Both the position numbers and the translations under genes were made by a program. The notes under the pieces were generated by a model that worked only from the letters and a program-made list of their open reading frames with translations, ran no database searches and was not told where the DNA came from. Below, one piece after another: positions 12,222 to 13,407 of a DNA stretch of 13,407 nucleotides (positions are counted from its first letter, which is position 1; each line of letters opens with the position of its first letter). The stretch comes from Desulfobacterales bacterium (GTDB lineage: Bacteria; Desulfobacterota; Desulfobacteria; Desulfobacterales; UBA5852): the NCBI GenBank assembly GCA_030066455.1, contig JASJBQ010000058.1, forward strand, positions 1-13,407, read 5' to 3'.

Positions 12222-13407
12222 ATGGTGAATGAACCCAAGCGCGCACGCGCCGCAAAACCCGCCACCGGATCCGACAGCGACGAAAAACGGATCGATGTCA
12301 AAAGTTTGCAAGAACAGCCGGACAAGCTCTCGGCTTTGACCCTGGAAGCCACCAGCGACGGCACCTGGGCCTGGCACATCCCTTCCGGGGAAGCCTATTT
12401 CAGCCCGCGCTACTATACCATGTTGGGCTACACTCCGGACGAGCTTCCCGCCAACTACGACACCTGGGCCAATCTCCTGCACCCGGACGATCTGGAACCG
12501 ACCCAGGGGTTCATCCAGCAGCACATCGAAAACAAGAACGAGAGCTACGAGGTCGAGTTCCGCCTGCGGACCAAAGCCGGGGGCTGGCGCTGGATCCTGG
12601 GTCGGGGCAAGGTGATCGAGCGGGATCGTGAGGGCCACCCGATCCTGATGGTGGGTAGTCACATCAACATCGACAGTCGCAAGCGCGCCGAAGAAAAACT
12701 GGCCCGCTACCAGACCGAGTTGGAAGACATGGTAAGGCAGCGCACCCGGGCTCTGGAGCAGACCACCTCTCTGCTCGAGGCGACGCTGAATGCGATTCCC
12801 GATGTTCTCGGTATTCAGGACAACCAGCATCGTATTATCCGCTACAACGCCGCCGGATACCGGTTTTTGAACATGACCCAGGAAGAAGTGGTCGGCAAGC
12901 GTTGTTTCGAACTGATCGGCCGCAACCGGGAATGCGAACACTGCGCCACGTCCGAATGCTACCGTACGAAAAAGCCGAGCTCGATCAAGCGCTACGAGGC
13001 GGCCCTGGATGCCTGGCTGGACGTGCGCGCCTATCCCATCCTGGATGAAAACGGCGAGTTGGTCAAAGTGATCGAACACCTGCGCGATATCACCCCGGAG
13101 AAAAAGGCCGAGGCGGAAAACCGCAAACTGCAGAAGCAGCTCATCCACGCCCAGAAAATGGAATCATTGGGGACCCTGGCCGGCGGCATTGCCCATGATT
13201 TCAACAATCTCTTGATGGGTATCCAGGGGCGGGCCGCCTTGATGTCGGTCGACCTTGCGAAAGCCCATCCCCACATGGAGCATGTCACGGCGATCGAGGA
13301 ATACGTGCGCAGTGCCACCGACCTGACCAAACAACTCCTGGGATTCGCCCGGGGCGGCAAATACGAGGTCAAGCCGGTCGACATCAATGAAATCGTCGTG
13401 GGCAGCG
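12222..13407 (+). CDS. PAS-PAS sensor histidine kinase (3' end missing)
   Basis: The first 395 residues of a cytoplasmic sensor histidine kinase are visible; the ATPase domain and any receivers lie beyond the window. Residues 1-30 are charged and disordered. PAS1 is about 40-155 (GTWAWHIPSGEAYFSPRY, LHPDDLEP, VEFRLRTKAGGWRWI). A coiled coil spans 152-190. PAS2 is about 184-298, with a cysteine group C228, C238, C241 and C246, and ends with HLRDITPEKKAE. HisKA has the motif GGIAHDFNNLL with His325, typical of the HisKA family whose kinases often carry a C-terminal receiver. No transmembrane segment is seen. ATG 12222 has GAGG 4 bases upstream; GTG 12225, the next codon, is an equally possible start with better spacing. 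The kinase domain type differs from the two paralogous hybrids, so it is a separate lineage. It may be a separate transcription unit, since a 222-bp gap precedes it. Confidence 0.87.
   Translation, partial: MVNEPKRARAAKPATGSDSDEKRIDVKSLQEQPDKLSALTLEATSDGTWAWHIPSGEAYFSPRYYTMLGYTPDELPANYDTWANLLHPDDLEPTQGFIQQHIENKNESYEVEFRLRTKAGGWRWILGRGKVIERDREGHPILMVGSHINIDSRKRAEEKLARYQTELEDMVRQRTRALEQTTSLLEATLNAIPDVLGIQDNQHRIIRYNAAGYRFLNMTQEEVVGKRCFELIGRNRECEHCATSECYRTKKPSSIKRYEAALDAWLDVRAYPILDENGELVKVIEHLRDITPEKKAEAENRKLQKQLIHAQKMESLGTLAGGIAHDFNNLLMGIQGRAALMSVDLAKAHPHMEHVTAIEEYVRSATDLTKQLLGFARGGKYEVKPVDINEIVVGS

Overview
This 13.4 kb GC-rich window is almost entirely signal transduction. It holds eight substantial genes: two truncated by the window edges, one apparently frameshifted, and five intact. 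The style of the kinases (long cytoplasmic or CHASE-type hybrids with two receivers and an HPt, and a GGIAHDFNNLL kinase), the GC-rich codon use, and a heptameric AAATNNN repeat inside a gene suggest a Desulfobacterota (Desulfosarcina-like) bacterium. That placement is an inference from style, not from a marker gene.

Layout. (1) Positions 1-5295, plus strand: the 3' part of a TorT-like periplasmic binding protein, followed 22 bp later by a 1458-residue membrane hybrid kinase (TM, CHASE-like sensor, TM, three PAS, HisKA, HATPase, REC, REC, HPt). This resembles a TorT/TorS pair, but the kinase has a different sensor, no visible HAMP, and no TorR or TMAO reductase is in view. (2) Positions 5415-6944, minus strand: an RsbR-like protein made of three tandem 122-residue PAS repeats and a STAS domain. 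(3) Positions 6945-7323: a divergent intergenic region with candidate promoters and inverted repeats. (4) Positions 7324-11999, plus strand: a tightly packed stressosome operon. It contains a stand-alone sensor globin broken by an apparent one-base insertion just before the proximal heme histidine, an RsbS-type STAS protein with Arg where the phosphorylatable Ser is expected, the RsbT kinase, an RsbX-type phosphatase, and a soluble hybrid kinase whose start codon overlaps the rsbX stop. (5) Positions 12222-13407, plus strand: the 5' part of a two-PAS histidine kinase.

How it may work together (inference). The triple-PAS RsbR and RsbS would form the stressosome scaffold that holds RsbT, and RsbX would reset it. 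Instead of a sigma-factor cascade, the output seems to be the co-translated hybrid kinase. Its N-terminal domain resembles a degenerate RsbT-type ATPase and could be the contact point. The HisKA-REC-REC-HPt half of that kinase is a close paralogue of the same half of the TorT-linked kinase: collinear over about 750 residues with one indel, plus a sharply bounded block of about 96% DNA identity at the 3' end. The two inputs, periplasmic ligand and stressosome, may therefore feed one phosphorelay. No response regulator with a DNA-binding or enzymatic output is visible, so the final output lies outside the window.
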